From QHXN01 sp036389815 (GTDB taxonomy: Bacteria; Acidobacteriota; Blastocatellia; Pyrinomonadales; Pyrinomonadaceae), in the NCBI GenBank assembly GCA_036389815.1, contig DASVWB010000277.1:1-64000 (forward strand): a DNA stretch of 64,000 nucleotides, given 5' to 3'. Every line of letters starts with the position of its first letter. Position 1 is the stretch's first letter. A model generated the notes under the pieces. It saw nothing but the letters and a program-made list of their open reading frames with translations, searched no databases and was not told where the DNA came from. This document shows, piece after piece, positions 1-8,258 of this stretch. The translations under genes and the position numbers were made by a program.

Positions 1-1
1 G

Positions 2-1699
2 AAACTGCCTGAGGCGGAAATGCAGATGCTACAGCGCGAGCTGGGTAGCGATCTCGATAAGATCGTCGACATAAGCGACGATGTTTATATCACTGCCGTG
101 AGGTGTAACACTGCGGATGACGTAGCGGACTTTATCGACGAACTGGAAAGATTGGCGTCGAGTGCCGCGGATGAGGTGTGGGCCTATCTTGGGTCCAACG
201 AATTCACCACGACCATGTTGATTAACGCCGCCTGGCTGGGCGAGGTAAAGGCGGCGTCCCCGAACTGGGAGAGAACACTTGAGGTCCTCGATAAAGTGGC
301 CCAGGTGGCACTGGTCAGGGGCGTTGATAATCTTGCCGCGGCGGCGTATCAAACGAAGGCAATCGTCCTGAAGGAGCATGCCGAGGGGTTGGGAGACGCC
401 GTAGAGGTAATAAACGAAGGCGTCCGGCGGTTAAGGTATCCACACCCGGTTTTACAGGATTACCTCGCCAAGATTCACATGCTCGACGGACGGTACGCGG
501 AAGCCATCGAGGTCTGGAGGCAGATCCCGCCCGAAGACGAAGACAGACAAACCAGCATGCGGGTCTTCTCGCATAACGACGCACTGAAGTGCGCCGGGGG
601 CTTGTCCGACTGGCGCGCCGTCGAGGACTTGGCCTTGGAAGGTGAGAAAGTCGCCCGCAGGTTGTGTCACATGGGGGACGTGGTCGCCGTAGGCTTCTTG
701 GCGGAACACGCGCTGGCGGTTTGGAAGTCCGGTGGCGTAAAGCGGGGACTGGATGCGTTCGCCGCGGTTGCCGGGGAGATGAGGTCGCTGCCCGACCCCA
801 GCGACGACTTGAAGTCCTATACGTTGCTCATGAGAATCGGTTACGCCGTTAAGTGGCTCGCGGGAGACAGTGGCGTTGAGGTAAAAGGGGCGGAGCCGCG
901 ACCCGGCTTATTCAGTGATTATAAGAATCAGGAGATTACGAGAGAGAAGGAATTTCCGCCCGGGTCGGCCGTCCTGCTTCTCCAAATGGAGATCGAGCAA
1001 CTGAAATTAAAGCATTCGTTACGTTCACTCTCGATTGGGCAGTTGATCTCCCACTACGCAAAGTTCTCGGCCTATTCAAAAGAAGTCGCCGGGCGGCTGA
1101 ACGCCCCCATCACGGCATCTTTCGACCCCCCGATGATCCGCGCTTTAGTTTTCGCGGCGCTCGTAAATTGGCTCGGGAAGGACAAGCCCTTCACTTTACC
1201 GGTGGGCACGTGGAAGGAAGACGCCAAGTCAAACGGGCTCCTAGATTCCGACCTGGACGGTTACTTCGATTTCTTAGGGCGCGCGCTAGATGAAGAAGAT
1301 GGTTGCCTAAGAAAATCGTTGGATGAGCCCGAGGAGCCGGCCGAAAGAAGACAGATCGCGTCGGCGGTCTTATCACACCGCAGATCCCTCAGCCCCGAAG
1401 TCCGCTTTATCGCGAACGCGCATTTAGTCCTCACCGAAAACGCCTGCGCGATGTGGCGCGGGGAGACCGAAGAGTCCGTCGCTAGATTGATCGCGGACGG
1501 CTGGAAGTCTGTTACTGAACAGCAGCGGTTTTCTCTGTCAGCCCCTTCCCTCACTGTGCCGAACATCTTATCGGCGCTTCATGACGACTCGGCCTCCGGA
1601 CTCAGAAAAGCGGCGAGGGTGCTCCTTGCCGCCCAAGCCGCCGTGAGCGTTAGACTCTCGCAGGAAGTTATCGCCCGGATGTCGGAACTTGCTAAGTGA
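2..1699 (+). CDS. Helical-repeat (TPR-like) protein, 5' end outside window
   Basis: The reading frame is open to the left edge: the codons before the first ATG (position 20) read Lys-Leu-Pro-Glu-Ala-Glu with no stop. The window therefore probably holds only the C-terminal part of a longer protein, about 565 residues. Residues 80-250 look like paired amphipathic helices of the TPR type (for example YAEAIEVWRQI). The C-terminal half is also mostly helical, with no motif I recognise. No signal peptide or membrane segment is seen. C-terminal TPR-like arrays of this kind are common in STAND or NACHT ATPases and signalling sensors, but no ATPase motif lies inside the window, so no function is assigned. 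Codon use is less GC-biased (Leu TTA, Arg AGA) than in most downstream genes, which may indicate transfer. Confidence 0.7.
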   Translation, partial: KLPEAEMQMLQRELGSDLDKIVDISDDVYITAVRCNTADDVADFIDELERLASSAADEVWAYLGSNEFTTTMLINAAWLGEVKAASPNWERTLEVLDKVAQVALVRGVDNLAAAAYQTKAIVLKEHAEGLGDAVEVINEGVRRLRYPHPVLQDYLAKIHMLDGRYAEAIEVWRQIPPEDEDRQTSMRVFSHNDALKCAGGLSDWRAVEDLALEGEKVARRLCHMGDVVAVGFLAEHALAVWKSGGVKRGLDAFAAVAGEMRSLPDPSDDLKSYTLLMRIGYAVKWLAGDSGVEVKGAEPRPGLFSDYKNQEITREKEFPPGSAVLLLQMEIEQLKLKHSLRSLSIGQLISHYAKFSAYSKEVAGRLNAPITASFDPPMIRALVFAALVNWLGKDKPFTLPVGTWKEDAKSNGLLDSDLDGYFDFLGRALDEEDGCLRKSLDEPEEPAERRQIASAVLSHRRSLSPEVRFIANAHLVLTENACAMWRGETEESVARLIADGWKSVTEQQRFSLSAPSLTVPNILSALHDDSASGLRKAARVLLAAQAAVSVRLSQEVIARMSELAK

Positions 1700-1898
1700 C
1701 GGCGGCGGCGCGCAACGCCTGTCGGAAAATTCATCGGCGTGGTGAAAAGCCGCGCCGGTGGGTGCGCAAGGTAGCTCTTCAGGATTAGCCGGCACCACTT
1801 CACGGACACGCGTTAGAGGCGTATACTGACCCGGCCCGGGGGCTTACCCCGGGGCTTCACCACGGTTGACTCGCACCCGCCTTTCGGAGTCGCTCGCA

Positions 1899-2606
1899 AT
1901 GAAAAAAATGAACCGTCTCGTTCAGGCTGTCCTCCTGATGGTCATCGCGCTCTTGTGTGACGCCGGCGCCCAGACGCCCCCCGTCGAGACGGAGACTACC
2001 GTCGCCGAGACGGCCTATAACGTTGTGCAGTCGTACGGCGGCAAGCTGAAGGTCGGCGTCGCCGTGGTGGTCGAGAATCCCTTCGAGGACAAGTTCGCGT
2101 CGCGACCGACGGTCAGAGTCACTCTCAGGGCCGCGGACGGCTCGGTCATCACCACCCGGGAGGTGAGTTCCGCCGGCATCCCGCCGAAACATCGGATCGC
2201 TTTCTGCGAATCGCTCTACGCGGACGAGATGCCGGCGAAGGTGGAGTTCCGCCCGCTGGACGCCGGCTACGAGGCGACCGCGTTCAGGCCCTCCGAATTC
2301 CTGCCGTTCGAGCTAGTGGGGGTGCGTGCGCGCGACGACGGCGGCCGGCTGCGCGTCACCGGCGAGATCAGAAACCCCTACCCCGGCGAGACGGGGGCGT
2401 GGATCACCCTACTGTTCAGGGACGGTAAGGGGAGACTGCTCGGCGGGCACACGAAGTACGAATCGACCATCACAGCCGGCGACCTCACGCCCTTCGAGTT
2501 CTACGTTGACGCCGACGAGATACCTCCCGAGACGAAGTCGGTCGACCGGGTGGTGTTCAACCACAACAACTATCAGCGTTCCTGGCAGAAGCTGCTCCGG
2601 CGTTAG
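1899..2606 (+). CDS. Secreted protein with two Ig-like (FxLYD-like) repeats
   Basis: This encodes 235 residues from the ATG at 1899. An upstream TTG in frame (1866) is less likely, because the ATG places a classic signal peptide at the start: Met-Lys-Lys, then a hydrophobic core VLLMVIALL, and a likely cut after DAGAQ. The mature part contains two similar beta-rich segments, about residues 35-125 and 130-225. Each has a pattern of the type 'ENP...VRVTLRAADGSVI' or 'RNPYPGE..AWITLLFRDGKGRLL'. That pattern fits the FxLYD/DUF3426-type immunoglobulin-like fold found in envelope proteins. No catalytic motif is visible. It is followed by a hairpin at 2695-2721 and an independent regulator gene, so it is probably a single-gene unit. 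Confidence 0.7.
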   Translation: MKKMNRLVQAVLLMVIALLCDAGAQTPPVETETTVAETAYNVVQSYGGKLKVGVAVVVENPFEDKFASRPTVRVTLRAADGSVITTREVSSAGIPPKHRIAFCESLYADEMPAKVEFRPLDAGYEATAFRPSEFLPFELVGVRARDDGGRLRVTGEIRNPYPGETGAWITLLFRDGKGRLLGGHTKYESTITAGDLTPFEFYVDADEIPPETKSVDRVVFNHNNYQRSWQKLLRR

Positions 2607-2694
2607 GGCGATTACCCCGGCGTGCGCCGGCCAGATTAAAGGGCGGGTGCATTTTACGATACGGGTTCTCCCAACAGTTGGAAGTATTCGGTAA

Positions 2695-2721
2695 GGCACC
2701 CGTCGTGGTAAAGTGGGTGCC
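2695..2721. terminator. GC-rich inverted repeat between secreted protein and Crp-like gene
   Basis: GGCACCC (2695-2701) and GGGTGCC (2715-2721) form a perfect 7-bp inverted repeat around a 13-nt loop. A smaller palindrome, CCAACAGTTGG, lies just before it at 2671-2681. There is no T tract, so this is either a weak terminator for the upstream gene or a regulatory site for the regulator that starts at 2755. Confidence 0.35.
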
Positions 2722-2754
2722 GCCTTCAATTTGCACTTTTCCATATAACTGTTG

Positions 2755-3441
2755 ATGGATAACCTACTGCTGTCGAATTTACCGGGCGAAGCCCTCGCAT
2801 CCCTGCGCCCTCACTTCGAGCGTGTCTCGCTTCGCCACGGGCAACACGCCATCGTGCCTGACGAGTTCATCCGCCACTTCTACTTCCCCCTTAATTGCCT
2901 GCTCTCGATGGTGACAACGATGAGTGACGGCGCGTCCGTCGAGTGCAACACCGTCGGGCGCGAGGGCACAAGCGGCATCCCCGTCCTTCTCGACGCCGGG
3001 ACGACCACCATGCCCACCTTCTGCCAGGTGCCGGGGGAGGCCGTTAGGGTGAAGGCGGAAGTGGTCAAACAAACTTATGAGGACAACAGGGACGTGCGGA
3101 AGTATTTCAACCGCTACATCCACACCGTCATCGTCAACGGCTCGCACTCCGCCGCCTGCAACCGCCTCCACGGGTTGGAGGAGCGCCTCGCCCGCTGGCT
3201 GCTGATGTCGAGTGACGGCATCGGCTCCGACGGAGTGGCCCTGACGCACGAGTACCTCGCCGTGATGCTCGGCGTGAGGCGCGCGGGCGTGACCGAGGCG
3301 GCCGTGAAGATGAAGGAAGCCGGGCTGATTAACTACAAGCGAGGCGACATTCAGATACTCGACCGCGCGCGGCTTGAGGCGGAGTCGTGCGAGTGCTACG
3401 AGAGAACGAAAGCCGAGTACAAGCGCCTGTTTACAAATTAG
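2755..3441 (+). CDS. Crp/Fnr-family transcriptional regulator
   Basis: This encodes 228 residues from ATG 2755 (a TTG sits directly before it). Residues 1-130 match a cyclic-nucleotide-binding-like beta barrel of the divergent type, with the pattern FPLNCLLSMV and a Gly-Arg-Glu-Gly segment. The canonical cAMP-contacting Arg-Ser motif is absent, so the ligand is unknown. Residues 140-200 form a winged helix (LEERLARWLL, then LTHEYLAVMLGVRRAGVTEA). The C-terminus carries the CECYERTKAEYKRLF tail. It is a paralogue of the protein at 4672-5385, and both end in a Cys-Glu-Cys-Tyr segment. The tail cysteines could sense redox state or bind metal, but that is inference. It converges on the receiver gene at 3458 with only a 16-bp gap. 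Confidence 0.85.
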   Translation: MDNLLLSNLPGEALASLRPHFERVSLRHGQHAIVPDEFIRHFYFPLNCLLSMVTTMSDGASVECNTVGREGTSGIPVLLDAGTTTMPTFCQVPGEAVRVKAEVVKQTYEDNRDVRKYFNRYIHTVIVNGSHSAACNRLHGLEERLARWLLMSSDGIGSDGVALTHEYLAVMLGVRRAGVTEAAVKMKEAGLINYKRGDIQILDRARLEAESCECYERTKAEYKRLFTN

Positions 3442-3457
3442 CCGCGACCCGTCGGCC

Positions 3458-3874
3458 TCATGACTCCTGCCACGTTCGCCCTTTAAGGGGTGAGACCCGC
3501 TCTAACAGGTTACGCAGTTGGCCGGGGTCTTCGCCGAGGTAGAAGATCCAGTCATTCCCGCCGGCATTTACGTCCGTACCTTCCACGTCCTTGCCGTACT
3601 TCCCGGCCATCACGACCAGCGGCGTGTCGCCATTATGCTTCGCGTGCCCGCGCATCCGCCGCCCGAGATCTAACGCGTCTTCGGTGCTATTGCCTAGCGG
3701 GCCGAGCAGGATTACATCCGCCCTGGCTAGTCCGTATTCGGCGTCCTCAAGCGCCTCCTCAACGTCCTCTGCCACTAACACCCTGTAGCCGCTCGCCCGC
3801 AGGCCCTGCTTTAACAGCCGGCGCGTGTCGTCGTCCGACTCGATGAAAAATATAGTTCCCTGTTCCGTGCTCAT
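3458..3874 (-). CDS. Degenerate response-regulator receiver (pseudo-receiver)
   Basis: This 138-residue protein has the CheY-like fold order: beta-1 with an acidic pair (FFIESDDDTRRLL), helix 1, and the RVLVAEDVEEAL repeat. At the end of beta-3, where a phospho-acceptor Asp is expected, it reads VILLGPLGN, so the Asp is replaced by Gly. The conserved Lys near beta-5 is also not evident. It therefore probably cannot be phosphorylated in the usual way and may act as a partner or decoy for the intact receiver encoded immediately upstream. The two genes overlap by 4 bp (ATGA) and are surely co-transcribed, with this gene second. No output domain is present. The fold call is firm; the loss of phosphorylation is inferred from the alignment by eye. 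Confidence 0.75.
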   Translation of the reverse strand: MSTEQGTIFFIESDDDTRRLLKQGLRASGYRVLVAEDVEEALEDAEYGLARADVILLGPLGNSTEDALDLGRRMRGHAKHNGDTPLVVMAGKYGKDVEGTDVNAGGNDWIFYLGEDPGQLRNLLERVSPLKGRTWQES

Positions 3875-4263
3875 TGAATACTCCCTTGCAGGTGTCGGTT
3901 AAGAAGATTAGACAGTTGCCCCAGGTCGAGAGGCTTCTGCGCGTAGTCGTCGCAGCCGGCCGCGAGCGCGCTCGCACGGCTCCCGGAACTGTGGAGCGCG
4001 GTGAAGGCGATGATGACCACGCCGCACTTCTCCGCCATCCCGCGGATCATGCGGGTCGCGTCGAGCCCGTCGAGGACGGGCATCGTGATGTCCATCAGGA
4101 TCAACGCCGGGCACTCCTCGCCCACCGCCTCGACGGCCTCCTGCCCGTTCGAGGCTTCGATGACCTGGTAACCCAGATGCGTCAGTTGCATCCGCAATAC
4201 CTCGCGGATGTCTTCCGAGTCATCGACCACCATGACGGTCGGGCGCGCCTCAGTCGTGCTCAT
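3871..4263 (-). CDS. Single-domain response regulator (CheY-like receiver)
   Basis: This 130-residue protein is one complete receiver domain: the acidic pocket VVDDSEDIR at the N-terminus, the phospho-acceptor Asp in ALILMDITMPVLDG, a Thr in IIAFTAL, and Lys in YAQKPLD. No DNA-binding or enzymatic output domain follows, so it probably works through protein contacts. It is the first gene of a two-gene minus-strand operon with the degenerate receiver at 3458-3874 (ATGA overlap). No histidine kinase gene is present in the window. The start ATG at 4263 is followed closely by the conserved domain. Confidence 0.88.
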   Translation of the reverse strand: MSTTEARPTVMVVDDSEDIREVLRMQLTHLGYQVIEASNGQEAVEAVGEECPALILMDITMPVLDGLDATRMIRGMAEKCGVVIIAFTALHSSGSRASALAAGCDDYAQKPLDLGQLSNLLNRHLQGSIQ

Positions 4264-4471
4264 GCTTTCCCCTTGTGCGGACTGCGGGCCGGCGAAGACA
4301 CCGAGGCCCGCGAACGTTCACGCCATTAAGGGTGCTCGCTGGGGAAAGATTAAGGCTGGAGCGGGAGGCTTCCTGGTTAGGGTTTGAGCCTAGGGCTGAA
4401 GGATTAACGTTTCGGCAGAAAACAACTTAATAAAAGCAGTGTACCTTACCCGGCGGCGGCGAGTAAAGGTC

Positions 4472-4506
4472 ATATGCCCGAATGTGGGCATATAGCCATA
4501 TGCCCG
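4472..4506. promoter_or_regulatory. Candidate Crp-type operator, ATATGCCC-N6-GGGCATAT plus a third half-site
   Basis: Between the divergent receiver operon and the Crp-like gene at 4672 lies a perfect inverted repeat: ATATGCCC (4472-4479), six bases, GGGCATAT (4486-4493). A direct copy CATATGCCCG follows at 4497-4506. Eight-base arms with a 6-base spacer have the geometry of Crp/Fnr dimer sites, with a different core from the E. coli TGTGA. The nearest candidate ligand is the adjacent Crp-like protein, which implies autoregulation. Confidence 0.5.
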
Positions 4507-4596
4507 AAAAAGCGACATATGGCCTAACGCGTGATAAGATGGAGCCGTATTTAAGCCATACCGTTCTTTTAGAATCCAACTTTCGACATCGGGACT

Positions 4597-4612
4597 TGCC
4601 CGAACACGGGCA
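4597..4612. promoter_or_regulatory. Second candidate Crp-type operator, TGCCC-N6-GGGCA
   Basis: TGCCC (4597-4601), GAACAC, GGGCA (4608-4612) repeats the core and the 6-base spacing of the site at 4472-4493; both share TGCCCGAA at the left side. It lies 60 bp before the GTG start at 4672, where a repressor could block transcription. The rest of the interval 4264-4671 shows no gene. Confidence 0.45.
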
Positions 4613-4671
4613 TCTCCTCTTGCCGTCGGCTGTGTTCACACACGCTACCCGGTCAAGAAGGAGATGTGCCC

Positions 4672-5385
4672 GTGCCCAAAACCGCCAAATCGTCACCGCC
4701 CTGGAATAAGATTCTCGCCGCCCTACCCGATAAAGAGTACCAGCGCCTGCTGCCCCGCCTGACGCCCGTCTCCCTGAGCCTGGGTGAAACCCTCTACGAG
4801 ATGGAGGGCAGCATCAGGCACGTCTATTTCCCCAACAGCTCCGTCGTCTCGCTCGTCACCCACATGGAAGAGGGGACGAGCGTGGAGGTGGGCCTGATTG
4901 GGGGCGAGGGGATGGTCGGCCTCTCCGTGGTGATGGGGGACGACGTCTCGCAGAACCACGCCGTCGTGCAGATCGCGGACGGGGCGATGCGGATGACGAC
5001 GGCCGCGCTCAGGGCCGAGCTGAGACACGGGGGCAAACTGCAAAGCCTGTTGCTGCGCTACTCGCTCACCCTGCTCAAACAGGTCTCGCAGACGGCGGCC
5101 TGCAACCGTAACCACAACATGGGGGAGAGGCTCGCGCGCTGGCTGCTGCTGTGCCAGGACCGGGTCGGCGGCAGCGAGCTAAGGCTGACGCAGGAGTTCC
5201 TGGCGCAGATGCTCGGCACGCGCCGCTCGCGCGTAAGCGAGGCGGCGATCATCCTGCAACGCGCCGGGCTGCTCCGCTACTCGCGCGGGATAATTACTAT
5301 CTTGGACAGAGAAGGATTAGAGGAGTTCGTGTGCGAGTGCTACCGGGCTGTCAAGGCCGAGTTCGACCGTCTGTTCAGTCGTTAA
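4672..5385 (+). CDS. Crp/Fnr-family transcriptional regulator
   Basis: This encodes about 237 residues. I chose the GTG at 4672 because AAGGAG at 4658-4663 lies 8 bases upstream of it; the in-frame GTG at 4666 is too close to that site. The N-terminal barrel contains the pattern FPNSSVVSLV and GLIGGEGMVGL. The winged helix is MGERLARWLLLCQDR and LTQEFLAQMLGTRRSRVSEA (recognition helix). The C-terminal tail CECYRAVKAEFDRLF resembles that of the paralogue at 2755. The upstream TGCCC-N6-GGGCA inverted repeats suggest that it controls its own promoter. The effector ligand is unknown: the canonical cyclic-nucleotide contacts are not apparent. Confidence 0.87.
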   Translation: MPKTAKSSPPWNKILAALPDKEYQRLLPRLTPVSLSLGETLYEMEGSIRHVYFPNSSVVSLVTHMEEGTSVEVGLIGGEGMVGLSVVMGDDVSQNHAVVQIADGAMRMTTAALRAELRHGGKLQSLLLRYSLTLLKQVSQTAACNRNHNMGERLARWLLLCQDRVGGSELRLTQEFLAQMLGTRRSRVSEAAIILQRAGLLRYSRGIITILDREGLEEFVCECYRAVKAEFDRLFSR

Positions 5386-5744
5386 AAGAGGCAAGTCAAC
5401 TCAGTGCAGAGTAAAGAAAGATGAATGCCACGCTTGAACCTTTTTGCGGAATAACGAACGGAGTGGGGCGTCTGATTTCAGCTCTGTGAAGCGGCGACCC
5501 TGCGTCAAGTATTTTCTTTCCTCTCTAGTCTCGACACACGTCTCCTCCGACTCGACGAGGCTTGTCTCAACACTCTGTCCGCGCTCTCCTGTGGTGACTC
5601 ATTGGTCACGGCGCATGATGGGGTTCGGTAGGGCGGCGGCACCATTCAATTCACGGCTCTCATAAAGAGGCCAGCCGTTATCACGTGCTCGCCGCCCTGT
5701 CTGTTAAGCCTGCCGGGTGAAGATCACGATGTGTCGAGGGGGCA
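5386..5744. other. Gene-free tract downstream of the IS110 transposase gene
   Basis: There is no convincing reading frame. It separates the Crp-like gene from the 3' end of the IS110 transposase and probably includes the right-hand non-coding end of the insertion sequence. I could not recognise the IS boundary by eye, because IS110 elements lack clear terminal inverted repeats. Confidence 0.4.
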
Positions 5745-6791
5745 CTACGCCGCGGCTGCGGCAGGCTCCGCGATACCTCGCTTGAGGGCCTGCGGGTCGA
5801 ACTCCGTCCCGTCCCGCCACATCGCGTAGAGTATACCGGCCAGCTTCCTCACCAGAGCGGCGCAGGCCCTGGCTCTGCCACGGCGGGCGGCGATCCTCAT
5901 CGCCCAGTCGTAGAGCGCTTCGTTCTTCGCGTTGCGCCACCGCAGCAGTGCCCACGCGGCCTCGACCAGCAGTGTCCTCGCCCGACCCCCTCCAGCTTTA
6001 CTGATACGTCCCTTCCGCTGCCGCTCGCCGGAGCTGTACTCGCGCGGGACGAGACCGAGGTACGCCCGCACCTGCTTGGCCGCGCCGAACCTGGTGGCGT
6101 CATCGATGGTCGCGGCGAAGGTCGTGGCCGTCACCGGCCCGACACCGGGAGCCGTGCAGAGCCGCCTGACCACTTCGTCCTCTCGGACGATCTGCTCCAA
6201 CCCGTCGTCGGCCTCTGCGATCTGGCGGTTCAACATCTTCAGGCTCTCAAGGAGCGGGGCGATGACCTGCATGACGTGCGCGGGCAGATTAGCTGCCTCG
6301 ACGCGGGCGCCGAAGTTGTTTGAGCCGCCGGTCGCGATGCGGCAGCCCTCCCGGCGCGCTAACGAGCCGATCAGCGAGATGTACTTCGAGCGGGTGCGCA
6401 CGAGTGTTGACCTGACGAGGAGCTGTGACCTGACCCGGCGTTGGCGCTCGGAGGTGCGGTGCGCGTGATGGTAGGCGCCGAGGCGGCAGGCTTCGCACAG
6501 GGCACGGGCATCCCTCTTATCGGTCTTGATCTTCTTGTCGCGGGTGGCGTACATCGGCGCGAAGTTCGGATCAGCGACAATAACCTCGTGGCCGAGGCCC
6601 TCAAGGTGCTGCGCAGCCCATTCGCTCTCGGTCGAGGACTCGACGAGGATGCGCGCCGGCGGCTTTCCGGCGAACACCTCATCGAAGCTCGCCCTAGTAG
6701 ACTTAATGCGGCGCTCGGTCATCTCACCCCCTTCTGAAAGGATGCAGATCTGGCTGGAAGTTTTGTGCAGGTCGATGCCGACGAAGTCCAT
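5745..6791 (-). CDS. IS110-family transposase (DEDD recombinase)
   Basis: This encodes 348 residues, full length for the family. The N-terminal RuvC-like domain begins VGIDLHKTSSQICIL (first catalytic Asp), with a Glu in ILVESSTES and TDKRDARAL further on. The C-terminal transposase_20 domain has the helix-hairpin-helix-like LCTAPGVGPVTATTF, then AYLGLVPREYSSGERQRKG and GRARTLLVEAAWALLRW. The serine-containing stretch is where IS110 proteins carry their catalytic Ser. The family moves by an RNA-guided recombination mechanism in which a non-coding RNA from the element's end pairs with target and donor (established for IS110 elements such as IS621). The frame is intact, so the element may still be active. 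Confidence 0.93.
   Translation of the reverse strand: MDFVGIDLHKTSSQICILSEGGEMTERRIKSTRASFDEVFAGKPPARILVESSTESEWAAQHLEGLGHEVIVADPNFAPMYATRDKKIKTDKRDARALCEACRLGAYHHAHRTSERQRRVRSQLLVRSTLVRTRSKYISLIGSLARREGCRIATGGSNNFGARVEAANLPAHVMQVIAPLLESLKMLNRQIAEADDGLEQIVREDEVVRRLCTAPGVGPVTATTFAATIDDATRFGAAKQVRAYLGLVPREYSSGERQRKGRISKAGGGRARTLLVEAAWALLRWRNAKNEALYDWAMRIAARRGRARACAALVRKLAGILYAMWRDGTEFDPQALKRGIAEPAAAAA
5745..6791 (-). mobile_element. IS110-family insertion sequence (core; ends not resolved)
   Basis: Only the coding core is delimited. The 187-bp segment 6792-6978, upstream of the transposase on its own strand, is the expected place for the bridge RNA and left end in the IS110 group. The tract 5386-5744 should hold the other end. 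No inverted repeats were recognised. Confidence 0.7.
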
Positions 6792-6978
6792 GGCTGGCCT
6801 CCTCTAAAGCGGGTATCATCCGCGTGTTCAAAGAGCAGGGCATTATGCCGCAGCGCGGCGGCCAGCCGCTTCATCCCATTCAATTCTGAAGAAGCAGAGT
6901 CTTACTTCCGCGTGGCCGACATACCCATAAATAGTCGCCCCCGCCCGCCCCGACATCACTTCACTTCCTCAGGGTGAC

Positions 6979-7929
6979 TCAGACTCTCGCCACGGAGCCT
7001 CCGTGTTCGAGGCGAGTTCGCAGCCTCGAGATGTCGCGGTGCGGAGGGTCGCCGAACAGCTTCTTGTAGTCGCGGCTGAAGTAGGCCGGGTCCTCGTAGC
7101 CGACGCGGTGCCCGGCGCTCGCCGCGTCCAAGTCTTCGCCGAGCATCAGGCGGCGCGCCTCCTGGAGCCGGACCTGCTTCTGGAACTGGAGCGGGCTCAT
7201 CGAGGTGACGGACTTGAAGTGGTGGTGGAAGCCCGAGACGCTCATCCCGCATTGGCGCGCGACCTCCTCGATCCTGAGCGGCTCGTGGTAGTGCTCGCGC
7301 AGGTGCCCGATGGCCCGCGAGATGCGGCCGGTGTCCCCCCGAGAAGTTGCCACGAGGTGGCCGAGGCGAGCCCCCTCCCCCCCCGCCACGAGGCGGTAGA
7401 CGATCTCGCGCTTGATGAGCGGGGCGATGACCTTCTGTCCCACGGGCTCGTCGAGAAGTCTGACGAGCCGGACGACCGCGTCGAGCAGATCCGCGCCGAC
7501 CGGGTTGACACCTATCGCCTTCACGCCGGCGTCCCCCTTTCTGGTCACGGCCTCGGCCTCCATCATGACCGAGGCGACGAGGTCGGGGTCGAGGTCGAGC
7601 GTCAGGCCGAGGTAGGGCCGCTCCTCGTCCGCCCCCTCCACCCTGAAGACTATCGGCAGGTCGACGGTGAAGATCAGGTAGTGGCCTGGGTCGTACCGGT
7701 ACGCCTCCTCGCCCAGTACTACCCGCTTGCTGCCCTGGGCGATGAGGCAGAAGGCGGGCCGGTACAGGGAGTGCACCGACTCCATCGGCTTAGACAGGCG
7801 GGCCAGAAGGAGGCCGTCTAACTCCTCCAGCCTCCCGTCCTCCGGGAGGGCCCGCGCCATCCGCTCCACCAGCTCCTCCCTGTTGCTCTGTGCCCTCTGC
7901 GCCTCGCGCTTCGCAGCTCTACGGTTCAT
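6979..7929 (-). CDS. AraC-family transcriptional regulator
   Basis: This encodes 316 residues. The N-terminal AraC_N-type ligand domain occupies about residues 35-200 (VHSLYRPAFCLIAQGSKRV, then YRYDPGHYLIFTVDLP). The C-terminal double helix-turn-helix occupies about 205-305 (IGHLREHYHEPLRIEEVAR, SGFHHHFKSVTSMSPLQFQK, and VGYEDPAYFSRDYKKLFG). It is transcribed divergently from the aldo/keto reductase at 8259. In many bacteria this subfamily lies next to short-chain or aldo/keto reductase genes and controls them, so it is the likely regulator of the run that starts at 8259. The inducer is unknown. Confidence 0.92.
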   Translation of the reverse strand: MNRRAAKREAQRAQSNREELVERMARALPEDGRLEELDGLLLARLSKPMESVHSLYRPAFCLIAQGSKRVVLGEEAYRYDPGHYLIFTVDLPIVFRVEGADEERPYLGLTLDLDPDLVASVMMEAEAVTRKGDAGVKAIGVNPVGADLLDAVVRLVRLLDEPVGQKVIAPLIKREIVYRLVAGGEGARLGHLVATSRGDTGRISRAIGHLREHYHEPLRIEEVARQCGMSVSGFHHHFKSVTSMSPLQFQKQVRLQEARRLMLGEDLDAASAGHRVGYEDPAYFSRDYKKLFGDPPHRDISRLRTRLEHGGSVARV

Positions 7930-8258
7930 GAACTCATCTTAGCCGCCCTGTGTACTTTAACGCACGCCGAACGTAAAACCTTTGCAGGATCATACAAGAA
8001 TTCAGCAGAATCGTCATATCGCCCCCCATCACGGCGCCATTAGAATCACAATTAAACAGTAACGTCCGAAAAATCTATAAAAGCCGAGGGGGGGCCGGTT
8101 TGCGCCGCCTCGGCGGGGAGTGAAGGGGCGCGTCCGGCGGAGGAAAGGGGGCGGCTTGTGGCGCCGGGTCGGATCGGCCGTTGAAGAACGGCGCGGACAA
8201 AAGGGCCTATCCGGAATGAGCCCGGCGGGCGGGGCCTCGGGGAGAAGGAAGGGGAATC
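7930..8258. promoter_or_regulatory. Divergent promoter region between AraC regulator and aldo/keto reductase
   Basis: These 329 bp hold no gene. The part nearest the AraC gene is AT-rich (around 7970-8085, including CTATAAAAG near 8075-8083) and is the likely place for promoters of both directions. The part nearest the reductase is very GC-rich. A good ribosome site, GAAGGAAGGGG, lies just before the ATG at 8259. Confidence 0.45.
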
